Assembly (NCBI GenBank): GCA_963804885.1
Contig: CAWDSF010000011.1
Coordinates: forward strand, 62,001-126,000
Reading direction: 5' to 3'
Length of the DNA stretch: 64,000 bases
Origin: PALSA-1004 sp963804885
Lineage (GTDB): Bacteria > Pseudomonadota > Gammaproteobacteria > Burkholderiales > SG8-41
Every line of letters begins with the position of its first letter. Within the stretch, counting starts at the first letter, position 1. Below the pieces are notes generated by a model that was given only the letters and a program-made list of their open reading frames with translations, did not search any database and had not been told where the DNA came from. Position numbers and translations under genes: made by a program. Positions 26,874 to 36,963 of this stretch are shown here, piece after piece.

Positions 26874-27799
26874 GCGTCGAAATTGTCCGGCGCTTCATCC
26901 ATCATGCGGATGAACACGTCTTCGAGACCCGGCTGCGCAGGCGTCCACGCGGTGCCGGCCCGCGCGCGGAATGGTGCGAGCGCCTCGTCCAGCGCCTGCG
27001 CGTCCGTGCCGCTCACGTGCAGCGTGCTGCCGAACGGCACCACCATCTTGATCGCCGGCACGTCGCGCAATTGCGCCGCCAGACCGAAGAGATCGGGTCC
27101 GCTCACAGCCCAGGTCGTGAGCTTCGAATGCGCGATCACTTCCTCGGCGGTGCCGGTGATCAGCAGCTTGCCGTACGCTATGTACGCAAGCCGGTGACAG
27201 CGCTCGGCTTCGTCCATGTAATGCGTGCTGACCAGCACGGTGATGCCCTCGGCGGCGAGCATGTGGATCTGGTCCCAGAATTCGCGCCGCGCCTTCGGAT
27301 CGACGCCCGCGGTCGGCTCGTCGAGCAGCAGCAGGCGCGGGTTGTGCAGCAGGCAGGCCGCGAGTGCGAGCCGCTGCTTCCAGCCGCCAGACAACTGGCC
27401 GGCGAGTTGCCCGCTCCGATTGGCGAGCCCGAGCCGTTCGAGCGCCGTCTCGACCGCGTGCTTGCGATCGGGTACCGCATAAACCCGCGCAATGAAATTG
27501 AGGTTCTCGCGTATGCTGAGGTCCTCGTAGAGACTGAAGCGCTGGGTCATGTAGCCGACTTCGCGCTTGATCAGCGCCGACTCACGAAGGATATCGTGAC
27601 CCAGGCAGGTGCCGCGTCCGCCGTCCGGCTTCAAGAGGCCGCACAGCATGCGGATGGTCGTCGTCTTGCCGCTGCCGTTGGGGCCGAGGAACCCGAAGAT
27701 CTGCCCGCGCTCGACGCGGATGCTGAAATCGTCAACGACGCGCCGGCCGCCGAAGCTCTTGGTGAGCCCTTCGACGTCGATGACCGCCGCTTCGCTCAT
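26870..27799 (-). CDS. ABC transporter ATP-binding protein
   Basis: This 309-residue ATPase has Walker A FLGPNGSGKTTTIRML, Q-loop YMTQRFSLYEDLSIRENL, signature LSGGWKQRLALAACLLHNP, Walker B RLLLLDEPTAGVD and H-loop VSTHYMDEAERC. A C-terminal extension (after residue 220) is typical of the drug-exporter YbhF/CcmA-type family. It drives the ABC-2 permease encoded immediately downstream (four-base overlap). The HlyD gene precedes it; as written, the HlyD frame runs 68 bases into this gene. Confidence 0.95.
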   Translation of the reverse strand: MSEAAVIDVEGLTKSFGGRRVVDDFSIRVERGQIFGFLGPNGSGKTTTIRMLCGLLKPDGGRGTCLGHDILRESALIKREVGYMTQRFSLYEDLSIRENLNFIARVYAVPDRKHAVETALERLGLANRSGQLAGQLSGGWKQRLALAACLLHNPRLLLLDEPTAGVDPKARREFWDQIHMLAAEGITVLVSTHYMDEAERCHRLAYIAYGKLLITGTAEEVIAHSKLTTWAVSGPDLFGLAAQLRDVPAIKMVVPFGSTLHVSGTDAQALDEALAPFRARAGTAWTPAQPGLEDVFIRMMDEAPDNFDA

Positions 27800-28754
27800 C
27801 GCGGCGAGATGTCACATCGACCGGCTGACCGGGATGCAGCTTTACGGCGTCCTCCGGCGCGGTGCGCGCCTCGATCAGGTAGACGAGCTTGGTGCGCGAG
27901 TCGCGGCTGTAAATCACCGGCGGCGTGTATTCGGCCTGGGGCGAGATGAAAGTGACCTGCGCGGCGAGCGGCGCGGCACATCCGTCGCAGCGCACGCTGA
28001 TCGTTTGCCCGACCTTCACCGCGCCCAGCATCGATTCGGCGACGAAGAACCTGACCTTGATGTTCTGCGCCGGCAACAGCGACACCACCGGCGAGCCCGC
28101 CGGCACCCATTCGCCCACGACGTAATTGGTGTCGTTGACGAGCCCGGCCACCGGCGCCTTTACTGACTTCTGCGCGAGCCGCCAATCAGCCTGCGCGAGC
28201 GCGGCGCGCGCCGCTTTCGCGTTGGCCTCGGCGGCGCGGATTTCATCCTGGCGCCCGGCGAGTTGCACGGTCGCAACCTGCGCTTCGAGTTCGGCGACGT
28301 GCGCGCGATCGCGCTCGGCCGCGGCGCGCGCGTCGTCGACCGCGCTTTTCGACACGAAGTTCGCCGCCGCGAGTTGTTCCTGCCGCGCGAGATTGGTGGT
28401 GGAAAGCTTGAGGCTCGCGCGCGCCTGCGCGAGTTGGGCGCGCACTGCTTCGATTTCGGTCGGCCGGCGGCTTTTCCGCAGGTCCGCCGCCTGCGCCTCT
28501 GCGTTGCGCACGCGCTCTTCGGCTTCGCGGCGCCCCGCCTCTTCGTTGAGCTGCTCGAGCGTGAACAACGGATCGCCGACCTTGACCTGGCCGCCGCGCT
28601 TCACCTGCAGGTTCTGCAGATTGCCCGCAAACGGCGCCGCGACCCGCACGTATTCGCCTTCCGCGTACCCCTGCAATCCCGCTTCGACCTTCTTGTCGCA
28701 GCCGGCCGTCAGCGCGGTGAGCAACAGCAGCGGGAGACAGTGCAGAATTTTCAT
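27732..28754 (-). CDS. HlyD-family periplasmic adaptor lipoprotein
   Basis: This membrane-fusion protein links the ABC exporter to the outer membrane. The start MKILHCLPLLLLTALTAGC has a lipobox (Cys19). A biotinyl-lipoyl-like segment (YVRVAAPFAGNLQNLQVKRG) flanks a long Ala/Arg/Glu-rich coiled-coil hairpin (about residues 70-190), followed by KSVKAPVAGLVNDTNYVVGE and a beta domain ending KLHPGQPVDVT. After that the frame continues 68 bases into the ATPase gene. In a neighbouring frame a stop (TGA at 27798-27796) overlaps the ATPase start as ATGA, so one base is probably missing near 27810 and the true end is likely 27796. Confidence 0.9.
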   Translation of the reverse strand: MKILHCLPLLLLTALTAGCDKKVEAGLQGYAEGEYVRVAAPFAGNLQNLQVKRGGQVKVGDPLFTLEQLNEEAGRREAEERVRNAEAQAADLRKSRRPTEIEAVRAQLAQARASLKLSTTNLARQEQLAAANFVSKSAVDDARAAAERDRAHVAELEAQVATVQLAGRQDEIRAAEANAKAARAALAQADWRLAQKSVKAPVAGLVNDTNYVVGEWVPAGSPVVSLLPAQNIKVRFFVAESMLGAVKVGQTISVRCDGCAAPLAAQVTFISPQAEYTPPVIYSRDSRTKLVYLIEARTAPEDAVKLHPGQPVDVTSRRDERSGGHRRRRAHQELRRPARR

Positions 28755-28858
28755 TGATTCAAGCCAGGGTTTCGAACGCATCGCACTTATTGCCGCGACA
28801 TTGCCCGCGCGCCATCGCCGCGCCGTCCATCGATTGCCGTCGATGCTATCATTTTCGC

Positions 28859-29284
28859 ATGTCCAACGCCGCCACCGGCAGCCCGCCGCCGGTCATTGCC
28901 GTCCCGCTCTGGGCCTGGCTGATAGTTGCAGCATTGACGCTGTTGCCGGCGGCATATTTTGCTTATCTCGACAGCGGCGAAGCGGCGCGCGTAATGCGCG
29001 TGCGGTTGATCGAGCATTACCGCTTGTGGGAAACGGCGCCCGAGTATGCGGGCACGCCGCAGGCGTGGACGCGGTTCGCCGCGTGGCTGCTCGATACCGA
29101 CCAGCTGATGGAGCGCGTGCGCATGCGCGAGGGCGCGCTCGCCGAGCAGATCGAAATCGATTACCGGCGCGACATGCTGCTCGTCTGCGGCAAAATCATC
29201 GGCGCCTATCTGCTGGCGTGGCTCGCGGCCCTGGCGCTGCTCTTCGGTGCTGCCCGCCTCTATCGGCGGCGCGCTCGACGTTAA
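28859..29284 (+). CDS. Uncharacterised two-helix membrane protein
   Basis: I do not recognise this 141-residue protein. It has a short N-terminal tail, a transmembrane helix at about 17-36 (LWAWLIVAALTLLPAAYFAY), a polar middle of about 75 residues with RLIEHYRLWETAPEYAGT and RMREGALAEQIEIDYRRDM, a second helix (GKIIGAYLLAWLAALALLFG) and a basic tail RLYRRRARR. Both termini probably face the cytoplasm, with the middle in the periplasm. It is divergent from the exporter genes and its last four bases overlap the end of the convergent MFS gene. I chose ATG 28859 over an upstream in-frame ATG because it directly precedes the first helix. Confidence 0.6.
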   Translation: MSNAATGSPPPVIAVPLWAWLIVAALTLLPAAYFAYLDSGEAARVMRVRLIEHYRLWETAPEYAGTPQAWTRFAAWLLDTDQLMERVRMREGALAEQIEIDYRRDMLLVCGKIIGAYLLAWLAALALLFGAARLYRRRARR

Positions 29285-30504
29285 CGCGGTTCGGTGCGCC
29301 GCACCGCGATACGTTTTAGCGCGTCGGTCCGCATGATGAGCGCGCCGGCGCCGAGCAGCACACCGTCCATCCAGAACGCGGCGCCGATCCCGAACGCGCT
29401 GCCGAGAGTGCCGAATATCAATGGCACCAGCACCTCGGTGAATTTCTGCACGCTTTGGCGAAGTCCCATTGCCTCCCCGCTGCGCCCTTCCGGCGCGCGG
29501 TTATAAGTAATCACCATCGACAATGGACCGCAGCAGCCCAGCCCCAACCCCAGGACGAAAGAAATACCGGCCAGCATGTACACGCTAGTGACGAACGGAA
29601 ATACCACGCACGCGACAGCGGCCAGCGCAAGCGATCCGCACAAGACCCGCTCTTCGCTGCTGCGCTTGACGAGCGCGGACATTACGAGCCGCGTCAGCAG
29701 TACCGCCACTGCGTAAGTGCCCAGTATCATGCCGATTACAGACGCCGACAAGCCGATCGAGTGGCCGTAAATCGGCATGTAAAAATTGTAGAGTTCGCCG
29801 CCGGTTTCGATAATACCCGCCGCGATGTACGCGCGCCGCAGAGGCGCGCTGCGAATGAGATCCATCGTGCGCTGGCCGCCGCGCTTCGCGTCTTCGGCTA
29901 CGCGCGGCAGCCGGTGCGCGAAAAAAAGCAGAAACGCCACGGGGCCCACCGGCAACAGCGCGAGCACGAGATAAGTCGACTGGTGCCCGATCGAATCGAT
30001 CAGGAAACCCGTAAGCGTGGGCCCCAGCAATGCAGTCACGGCGACGCCGAGACTGAACGTCGCGTAGTTGCGCGTGCGCTTGTGCCCTTCGCCGAAGGCG
30101 CCGATCAGGTGCTGCGCGGAAACCGTGTAAAAAATATACAGGGTGCCGATCAGCGTCGCCGATATGAAAAGCGCGGTAAATCCCCGCCAGATGAACGGCA
30201 GCACGAGCCCGCAGGCCAGCGCCAGCGACCCCATCAGCATCGGCATGCGCGGCCCGAGCCGGTCGGACACGCGCCCGGCATAAAGCGCGAGAAACAGCGA
30301 AAAAAACGAATACAGCGCATACAGGATGCCGATGACCAGCGGCGTGGCGCCGAGGTCTATCGCGTACAGCGAGATCAGCATCTTGCTGCCTTTGTACGCG
30401 ATATGGTTCAACACCGTCATGGCGACGATGACGTAAAACCCCATGGCTTCCTTGGCGCGGCGGCGCGGCGCGCGGGTTGAAAATGAGCTCCGATTGTAAT
30501 CCAT
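29281..30504 (-). CDS. MFS transporter
   Basis: This 407-residue major facilitator has twelve predicted helices. Helix 2-3 carries the MFS loop signature LYAGRVSDRLGPRMPMLMG. Other clear helices are YVIVAMTVLNHIAYKGSKM, FTALFISATLIGTLYIFYTV, LVLALLPVGPVAFLLFFAHR and MLAGISFVLGLGLGCCGPLS. The C-terminal RAPEGRSGEAMGLRQSVQKF loop resembles drug or metabolite exporters. Substrate is unknown. The start at 30504 gives a basic cytoplasmic tail of about 20 residues; Met21 (30444) is an alternative. It ends overlapping the convergent small membrane protein. Confidence 0.88.
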   Translation of the reverse strand: MDYNRSSFSTRAPRRRAKEAMGFYVIVAMTVLNHIAYKGSKMLISLYAIDLGATPLVIGILYALYSFFSLFLALYAGRVSDRLGPRMPMLMGSLALACGLVLPFIWRGFTALFISATLIGTLYIFYTVSAQHLIGAFGEGHKRTRNYATFSLGVAVTALLGPTLTGFLIDSIGHQSTYLVLALLPVGPVAFLLFFAHRLPRVAEDAKRGGQRTMDLIRSAPLRRAYIAAGIIETGGELYNFYMPIYGHSIGLSASVIGMILGTYAVAVLLTRLVMSALVKRSSEERVLCGSLALAAVACVVFPFVTSVYMLAGISFVLGLGLGCCGPLSMVITYNRAPEGRSGEAMGLRQSVQKFTEVLVPLIFGTLGSAFGIGAAFWMDGVLLGAGALIMRTDALKRIAVRRTEPR

Positions 30505-30600
30505 GCGTGCGCGCCGCCTGCCGCGGCGGGCCCCAGATCAAGTTAGAATCGACGCTCGCGCCCGCAGCTCACTGCGCACGCGCAACCTGGAGACCCGCGC

Positions 30601-31482
30601 ATGAAAATCGAAACCATAGGTGTGATGAGCCCCGGCGACATGGGCCAGGCCATCGCGCAGCAACTGAAGAACAACGGATTCAAAGTCTGCACTGCGCTCG
30701 ATAGCCGCAGCGCGCGCAGCAAAGCGCTGGCCCGCGAGGCCGGCTTGACCGACGTCGGCTCGATTGCGAAGCTGACCGAGCAATGCGAAGTGATTTTGTC
30801 GGTGATGAATCCGGGCGCAGCACCCGCGTTCGCCGCCGAAGTCGCGCAGGCGCTGAAGGTCAACAAACGCAGCCCGCTCGTCGTCGACTGCAATGCGATC
30901 GCGCCCGTCACGATGCAGGCCATCGCCGCGCAGATTACGGGCGCCGGCGGGCGCTGCGCCGACGGCGGCATCATCGGGCCGCCGCCGCGCGGCGCGGCGA
31001 AGACCACCTTATATGTATCGGGCCCCGAGGCGCATGAGCTCGCGCAGATCGCGACGCCGCAAATTGCGATCACCGTGATGAGCGATCGCGTCGGCGACGC
31101 GAGCGCGATCAAGATGTGCTACGCCGCGATGACCAAGGGCGTGCAGGCACTGGGGGTCGAGTTGCTGGTGGCCGCGCGCCGTCTCGGCGTGGACGCCGCG
31201 CTCGAAGCCCAGTTCAAGGCGTCGCGCAGCGACGTCTATAACTGGGTGGTGGGCGCGCTGCCGGTAATGCCGCCCAAAGCGTACCGCTGGGTGCCCGAAA
31301 TGCTCGAGATCGCCAGGACTTTCGAGGCCGCCGGCATGACGCCGCGCATATTTGAAGGCGCGGCCGAAATGTATACGTTTATCGCCGCCACCCCGCTGGG
31401 TAAAGAAACGCCGGAGAACCGCGACAAATCGCGCACCGGCCAGGACGTCGTCAGGCAGCTCGCCGAGGCTCGCGGCAAGTAA
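30601..31482 (+). CDS. NAD(P)-dependent dehydrogenase with DUF1932 C-terminal domain
   Basis: This 293-residue protein of the 6-phosphogluconate / 3-hydroxyisobutyrate dehydrogenase superfamily has an N-terminal Rossmann fold with GVMSPGDMGQAIAQQL near residue 7. VILSVMNPGAAPAFAAEV and VDCNAIAPVTMQAIAAQI follow, and substrate-side residues lie in GGIIGPPPRGAAKTTLYVSG. The C-terminal helical half with SAIKMCYAAMTKGVQALGVE fits DUF1932. The substrate is unknown. It is transcribed alone, divergent from the MFS gene across a 96-base gap and convergent with the cyclase gene. Confidence 0.85.
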   Translation: MKIETIGVMSPGDMGQAIAQQLKNNGFKVCTALDSRSARSKALAREAGLTDVGSIAKLTEQCEVILSVMNPGAAPAFAAEVAQALKVNKRSPLVVDCNAIAPVTMQAIAAQITGAGGRCADGGIIGPPPRGAAKTTLYVSGPEAHELAQIATPQIAITVMSDRVGDASAIKMCYAAMTKGVQALGVELLVAARRLGVDAALEAQFKASRSDVYNWVVGALPVMPPKAYRWVPEMLEIARTFEAAGMTPRIFEGAAEMYTFIAATPLGKETPENRDKSRTGQDVVRQLAEARGK

Positions 31483-31503
31483 TCCGGCGCCGCGCGCGGG
31501 CGG

Positions 31504-32421
31504 TCACTGCAAGCGATACATCGAACGGCGGTCGCGGGTGAACGAGATGATGTCCTCCGCGCCGTCGCGCGCGCTGCGCCCCAGGGTCAGCGTGCCTGTC
31601 CCGTCGAGCAGCAGTTCCTTGCGCAGCACGTGCACTTCGTCGCCGCTTTCGAGCGACACGAACGTGCCGTTCAGGCTGTGATCCACCAGGTAGAAATGCG
31701 TGCGCATCAGACGAATGCTCACATGCTTGCGCGACGCGAGCTTCTCGTGCACGACCAGATCGCAGTCCTCGCCGCGGCCGATCGTAATGTTGGGACGGGC
31801 CTGGTCGAGCCGCAGGCTCAAATTGCGATGCGCGACGATCAGACTGCCCTGATCGCCGGGAATGATTTTATGCGAGCGCATGTTGACGTCGGTCAAGTTC
31901 ACGATGTCGTTGTGCCAGACGACCTGGTAGACCGTCGATTCTTCGGTGCTGCCCTTGAGCACCGCCTTGAACACCGGGCGCACGGTGGCGCGCAATTCAG
32001 GCGAGAGGTTGCGTTCGGTCGCCTCGGTCGTGAGGATCTGCTCCGCGGCGGCCACCGCCGTCAGATAAGCGGCGGCGTTGACCGTGTCGCCGAACACGTC
32101 GTTGTCCTCGATCAGCACCGGTCCGTAATGCAAGCCGATGTGAAGCTGTACGTGGCGCTTGCCCGGGCGCTTGGCGTCGACCGTCGCCTGCATCTCGCTT
32201 GCTGCCATCACCGCATCGTCGGCACGCCCGAATACGCACATAACTTCGTCGCCGATGGTTTTGACGACGCGGCCCCGAAAGCGCTCGACCACGCCGCTGA
32301 CCAGCGACAGGCAGGCGTTCACGACTACGCGCGCAGCATTGTCGCCTAGTGTGCTGTAGAGCTTGGTACTTTCGCAGATATCAGCGAACAGTATTGCCAG
32401 GTTCTGAGTTTGACGCGTCAT
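31504..32421 (-). CDS. Class III nucleotidyl cyclase domain fused to an FHA domain
   Basis: Residues 1-180 form a class III adenylate/guanylate cyclase homology domain. Metal-binding Asp14 (LFADICEST) and Asp58 (KTIGDEVMCVF, with Lys54) and Asn115 (DVFGDTVNAAAYL) are present. However, the position four residues after the Asn, normally the transition-state Arg, is Tyr119, so cyclase activity is doubtful. Residues about 215-295 form a forkhead-associated phosphothreonine-binding domain (ITIGRGEDCDLVVHE, LASRKHVSIRL, DHSLNGTFV). No membrane segment is seen. A role in phospho-dependent signalling is inferred. It stands alone, convergent with the dehydrogenase. Confidence 0.88.
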   Translation of the reverse strand: MTRQTQNLAILFADICESTKLYSTLGDNAARVVVNACLSLVSGVVERFRGRVVKTIGDEVMCVFGRADDAVMAASEMQATVDAKRPGKRHVQLHIGLHYGPVLIEDNDVFGDTVNAAAYLTAVAAAEQILTTEATERNLSPELRATVRPVFKAVLKGSTEESTVYQVVWHNDIVNLTDVNMRSHKIIPGDQGSLIVAHRNLSLRLDQARPNITIGRGEDCDLVVHEKLASRKHVSIRLMRTHFYLVDHSLNGTFVSLESGDEVHVLRKELLLDGTGTLTLGRSARDGAEDIISFTRDRRSMYRLQ

Positions 32422-32516
32422 ATGCTATTTGATTGTTCAAACGCCAGCCATTATCCCACACGGCGGCATCAGCCTGATGTGAATTCGTGCCGCGGCCGCA
32501 ACGGTATGCGACGACA

Positions 32517-33797
32517 TTACTTCAGTGCTTGATGTATCCAGTGCGCGCCCGCGAGCGTTTCGACGTCGCTGCCGAATGCGCCGATCACCTGCAGGCCGAC
32601 CGGCAGACCGTTCTTGGCCGTCGCGACCGGCAAAGTCACGCACGGCGTGCGCAGCAACGTCCACATGCGATTGAAAACCGGGTCGCCGGTCATGTTGAGC
32701 CCCGCGGGCGCCGCGCCGGGCGCGCTCGGCGCCAGCAGCACATCGCAATCGGCGAATACGTCGCCCAGTGTGCGCCGGCAGTTGCGCGCGAGCATTTGCG
32801 CCGCATCGTAACGTTCGTGGGTGATCGCAAGGCCGGCGTCGAGCAGCGCGCGCAGGTTTTTGCTCAGCAATTCGGCGTGGGCGAGACGTTCGTGCGCGAG
32901 CGACTGCACCTCTTCGAAAAACATGATGTCGCACTGCGCCTGCACGAGGTTCGCGTACGTCGGCGGCAGTTTTATTTCGCTGACCTGCGCGCCCGCGGCG
33001 CCGAGCTTGCCGGCAGCGGACTCCAGCGCGGCAACGGTTTCGGGCAGCGCGTGCTTCCATTCGTAAGTACGGCAGATGCCGATGCGCAGTTTTCCGGACC
33101 ACGGCTGTTCGATGATCAGCTGGCGGCGGCCGCTGACTGCCGCCGCCAAATAAGCGGCGTCGGGTACGCTGCGCGCGAGCGTTCCCACCGTGTCGAGCGT
33201 ATCGGAGAGCGCTTTGACGCCGACGCGGCTGATCAGGCCGAAACTCGGTTTATAGCCGACCACCCCGCAGTAAGACGCCGGCCGGATGATGGAGCCCGCG
33301 GTTTGCGTACCGAAGGCCAGCGGCACCATGAAATCGGCGACCGCGGCCGCCGAGCCGGACGACGATCCGCCGGGCGTATGCGCGGGATTGTGCGGGTTGC
33401 GCGTCTTGTTCGGATGCATGTTGGCAAATTCGGTGGTCACCGTCTTGCCCAGCACGATGCCGCCGGCAGCTCGCGTGAGGGCCACGCACGGCGCATCCCA
33501 CGCCGGCCGATGCCCCGCGTACACCGGCGAGCCGTAGCCGGTCGGCATGTCGATGGTGTCGATCAGGTCCTTTACGCCTACGGGCACACCCTGCAGCAGG
33601 CCACGGCCCGGGTTCGAGTCAGCGGCGCGGGCCTGCGCGAGCGCCGCGGCTTCATCGATATGCTCCCACGCCTGAACTTCGCCTTCGCGCGCGGCGATGC
33701 GCTCGAGACAATCGCGCACCAGCGCTTCGGACTTGATTTTGCCGGCGGCGATCTGGCGCGCGGCCTCGACCGCCGACAGCGTATTCAATGCACCCAT
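32517..33797 (-). CDS. Amidase (amidase signature family)
   Basis: This 426-residue hydrolase has the Ser-cisSer-Lys catalytic set: Lys76 in GVPVGVKDLIDT, the serine cluster GGSSSGSAAAVA at 143-154 and the nucleophile Ser169 in GTQTAGSIIRPA. Later landmarks are YCGVVGYKPSFGLIS and DTVGTLARSVPDAAYLA. The family cleaves carboxamides; the substrate is unknown. The start codon overlaps the stop of the M20 deacylase gene (TAATG), and the gene is the last of the dpp operon. That linkage suggests it acts on compounds imported by the Dpp-type transporter. Confidence 0.9.
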   Translation of the reverse strand: MGALNTLSAVEAARQIAAGKIKSEALVRDCLERIAAREGEVQAWEHIDEAAALAQARAADSNPGRGLLQGVPVGVKDLIDTIDMPTGYGSPVYAGHRPAWDAPCVALTRAAGGIVLGKTVTTEFANMHPNKTRNPHNPAHTPGGSSSGSAAAVADFMVPLAFGTQTAGSIIRPASYCGVVGYKPSFGLISRVGVKALSDTLDTVGTLARSVPDAAYLAAAVSGRRQLIIEQPWSGKLRIGICRTYEWKHALPETVAALESAAGKLGAAGAQVSEIKLPPTYANLVQAQCDIMFFEEVQSLAHERLAHAELLSKNLRALLDAGLAITHERYDAAQMLARNCRRTLGDVFADCDVLLAPSAPGAAPAGLNMTGDPVFNRMWTLLRTPCVTLPVATAKNGLPVGLQVIGAFGSDVETLAGAHWIHQALK

Positions 33798-34924
33798 TAC
33801 GAACTCCAGTCCTTGATCAGCTCGACGTAAATATCGACGGCCTGCTCGATGCAGTCAACCAGGCAATATTCGTCGGTCTGGTGCGCGAGCTGCGGCTCGC
33901 CGGGCCCGAGCACGACCATCGGGACGTCGCGATAGGCGTCCTTCAACACCGCTGCATCGGTGAAATAGGTTGCCGTTTTCGCCTGCGGCCGGGTCTTTAG
34001 ATGCGGCTGCGTTACGTCGAACACGTGCTGGATCCACGGCTGGGCGGGGTCCGAATAAATCGACCCGACGTCTATGGTGGGCGTGATTTCGACCGTCTCG
34101 CCGAGCAGGCGCTGCATGCGCGAGCGCAACAGCGCATGGTCCTGGCCCGGTATCGTGCGAATGTCGACGCCGATGACGGTCGAGTCGGGCACGGAATTGA
34201 TGTTGAGCCCGCCGTGCACGGTGCCGACGTTGAGCGTCGGGCTGCCCATTAAATCGTGCGCCGGCGTTTCGAAATCGAATTCGCGCATTTTCTGGATCGC
34301 GCCAGCGGCTTTGTATATGGCATTGTCGCCGCGCTCCGGCATCGAGCCGTGCGCGGTAATGCCGCGCGTCATCACGTCGAGCCACAACGCGCCCTTGTGC
34401 CCGACCAGCGGGTAATTTGCGGTCGGCTCGCCGATCACCAGCGCGCCGACTTCGCCCAATAACCCGCCCTGCTTGACGAGATGCGCCGCGCCGCCGCAGC
34501 CGCACTCCTCGTCCGCCGTGATCACGAGCGTCACGCCCGGGCCCGCCTTGAGCTGCTGCGCCGTCTTGAGCGCCGCCACCACGAACGCGGCGACGCCGCT
34601 TTTCATGTCGCTTGAGCCGCGCCCATACAGCTTGCCGCCTTCCATGCTCGCGCCGAATGCGTCCGCTTTCCACGCGGCCGCGCCCAGCGGGACCGTATCG
34701 ATGTGCCCGGTGAATCCAAGCGGCCGCTTGTCCGGCCGGCCGCCGAGTTTCGCCACGAGACTCGTGCGCGTCGGTGCGAATTCCGCATAGTCGACGGTGA
34801 AACCCGCGCGCAGAAGGATTTCGCCAAGATGCTGCGCGCACGCCTGCTCGGCGCCCGGCGGATTGATCGTGTTGAACTTCAGCAATTCACGCGTGAGCTG
34901 CACCGCGTCCGGCATCGCTGCCAT
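33797..34924 (-). CDS. M20 family metallohydrolase (acetylornithine deacetylase / succinyl-DAP desuccinylase type)
   Basis: This 375-residue dizinc deacylase has metal-ligand motifs GFTGHIDTVP, GRGSSDMKSG and TADEECGCGG, plus HGSMPERGDNA in the lid domain. It belongs to the ArgE/DapE branch; true ArgE or DapE function is not implied. The ATG 34924 was chosen because a strong AGGAGG lies just upstream; the frame is open for 14 more codons. It begins 11 bases after the dppF stop and its own stop overlaps the amidase start, so it is within the dpp operon and probably deacylates an imported peptide or N-acyl compound. Confidence 0.9.
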   Translation of the reverse strand: MAAMPDAVQLTRELLKFNTINPPGAEQACAQHLGEILLRAGFTVDYAEFAPTRTSLVAKLGGRPDKRPLGFTGHIDTVPLGAAAWKADAFGASMEGGKLYGRGSSDMKSGVAAFVVAALKTAQQLKAGPGVTLVITADEECGCGGAAHLVKQGGLLGEVGALVIGEPTANYPLVGHKGALWLDVMTRGITAHGSMPERGDNAIYKAAGAIQKMREFDFETPAHDLMGSPTLNVGTVHGGLNINSVPDSTVIGVDIRTIPGQDHALLRSRMQRLLGETVEITPTIDVGSIYSDPAQPWIQHVFDVTQPHLKTRPQAKTATYFTDAAVLKDAYRDVPMVVLGPGEPQLAHQTDEYCLVDCIEQAVDIYVELIKDWSS

Positions 34925-34935
34925 GGAACTCCTCC

Positions 34936-35923
34936 TTAAGCGTTCTGCTTGTCGCGCAAGTGACACGCGACAAAATGTCCGGCCCGCACTTCCTGCATCA
35001 ACGGCTCCTCGACCCGGCAGCGCTCGAACGCATACGGGCAGCGCGTATGAAAGCGGCAGCCGGGCGGCGGATTGATCGGGCTGGGCACGTCGCCACCGAG
35101 AATGATGCGCTTTTTTTGCGCGCGCGGGTCAGGTGTCGGGCACCGCCGACAGCAATGCCTCGGTATACGGGTGCTGCGGATGCGCGAACAGCGAGCGCTT
35201 GTCGGTGAGCTCGACAATCTTGCCGAGGTACATGACCGCCACGCGATGGCTGATGTGCTCGACCACCGCGAGATCGTGCGCGACGAACAAATACGAAAGC
35301 TGCATCTCGTTTTGCAGATCCATCAGCAGGTTGATCACCTGCGCCTGCACCGACACGTCGAGCGCCGAGACCGGCTCGTCGCACACGATGAGCCTGGGCC
35401 GCAACGCGAGCGCGCGCGCAATGCCCAGACGCTGGCGCTGGCCGCCCGAGAACTCGTACGGATATTTGATCAGCTGATCCTGGCGCAGGCCGACCTTGTC
35501 GAAGAGCGACGCGACGCGCTCGCGGATTTCCGCGCGCGACGCGGTTTCGAAATTGCGGATCGGCTCGCCGACGATGTCTTCGGCACGCATGCGCGGATTG
35601 AGCGACGAATACGGGTCCTGGAACACCGCCTGCAGCTCGCGCCGGTACGGTCGCATATTGCTCGCCGACAGCTCATCGATGCGCCGCCCCCGCCAGTCGA
35701 TCGAGCCGCTGGTGGGCTCGACGAGCTTCAATACCGCCTTACCGGTCGTCGATTTGCCGCAGCCGCTTTCGCCGACCAGCCCCAGCGTTTCGCCGCTCGC
35801 GATGGAAAAGCTCACGTCGTCGACCGCGTGCACCTGGCCGGTCACGCGCCCGAACACGCCCTTACGCACCGGAAAGTGCTTCACGAGATTCCTGACCTGC
35901 AGCAGCACGTCGCCCGCGCTCAT
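34936..35923 (-). CDS. dppF: Peptide ABC transporter ATP-binding protein (DppF type), one frame break
   Basis: This is the second ATPase of a dipeptide/oligopeptide importer. Walker A is GLVGESGCGKSTTGKAVLKL, the Q-loop AVFQDPYSSLNPRMRAED, the signature YEFSGGQRQRLGIARALALR and Walker B LIVCDEPVSALDV. The C-terminal oligopeptide-type extension (PSPINPPPGCRFHTRCPYA) follows after a frame break near 35138, where GTGCCCGACACCTGA should read GTGCCGACACCTGAC. Removing one C from CCC restores VPTPDPRAQKKR. The start MSAGDVLLQVRNLVKHFPVR at 35923 is typical. The symbol reflects family, not proven substrate. Confidence 0.88.
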
Positions 35924-35951
35924 GCGCCGCCTCCGCGCAAACGATCCGCTT

Positions 35952-36962
<1,011 letters not shown>

Positions 36963-36963
<1 letters not shown>

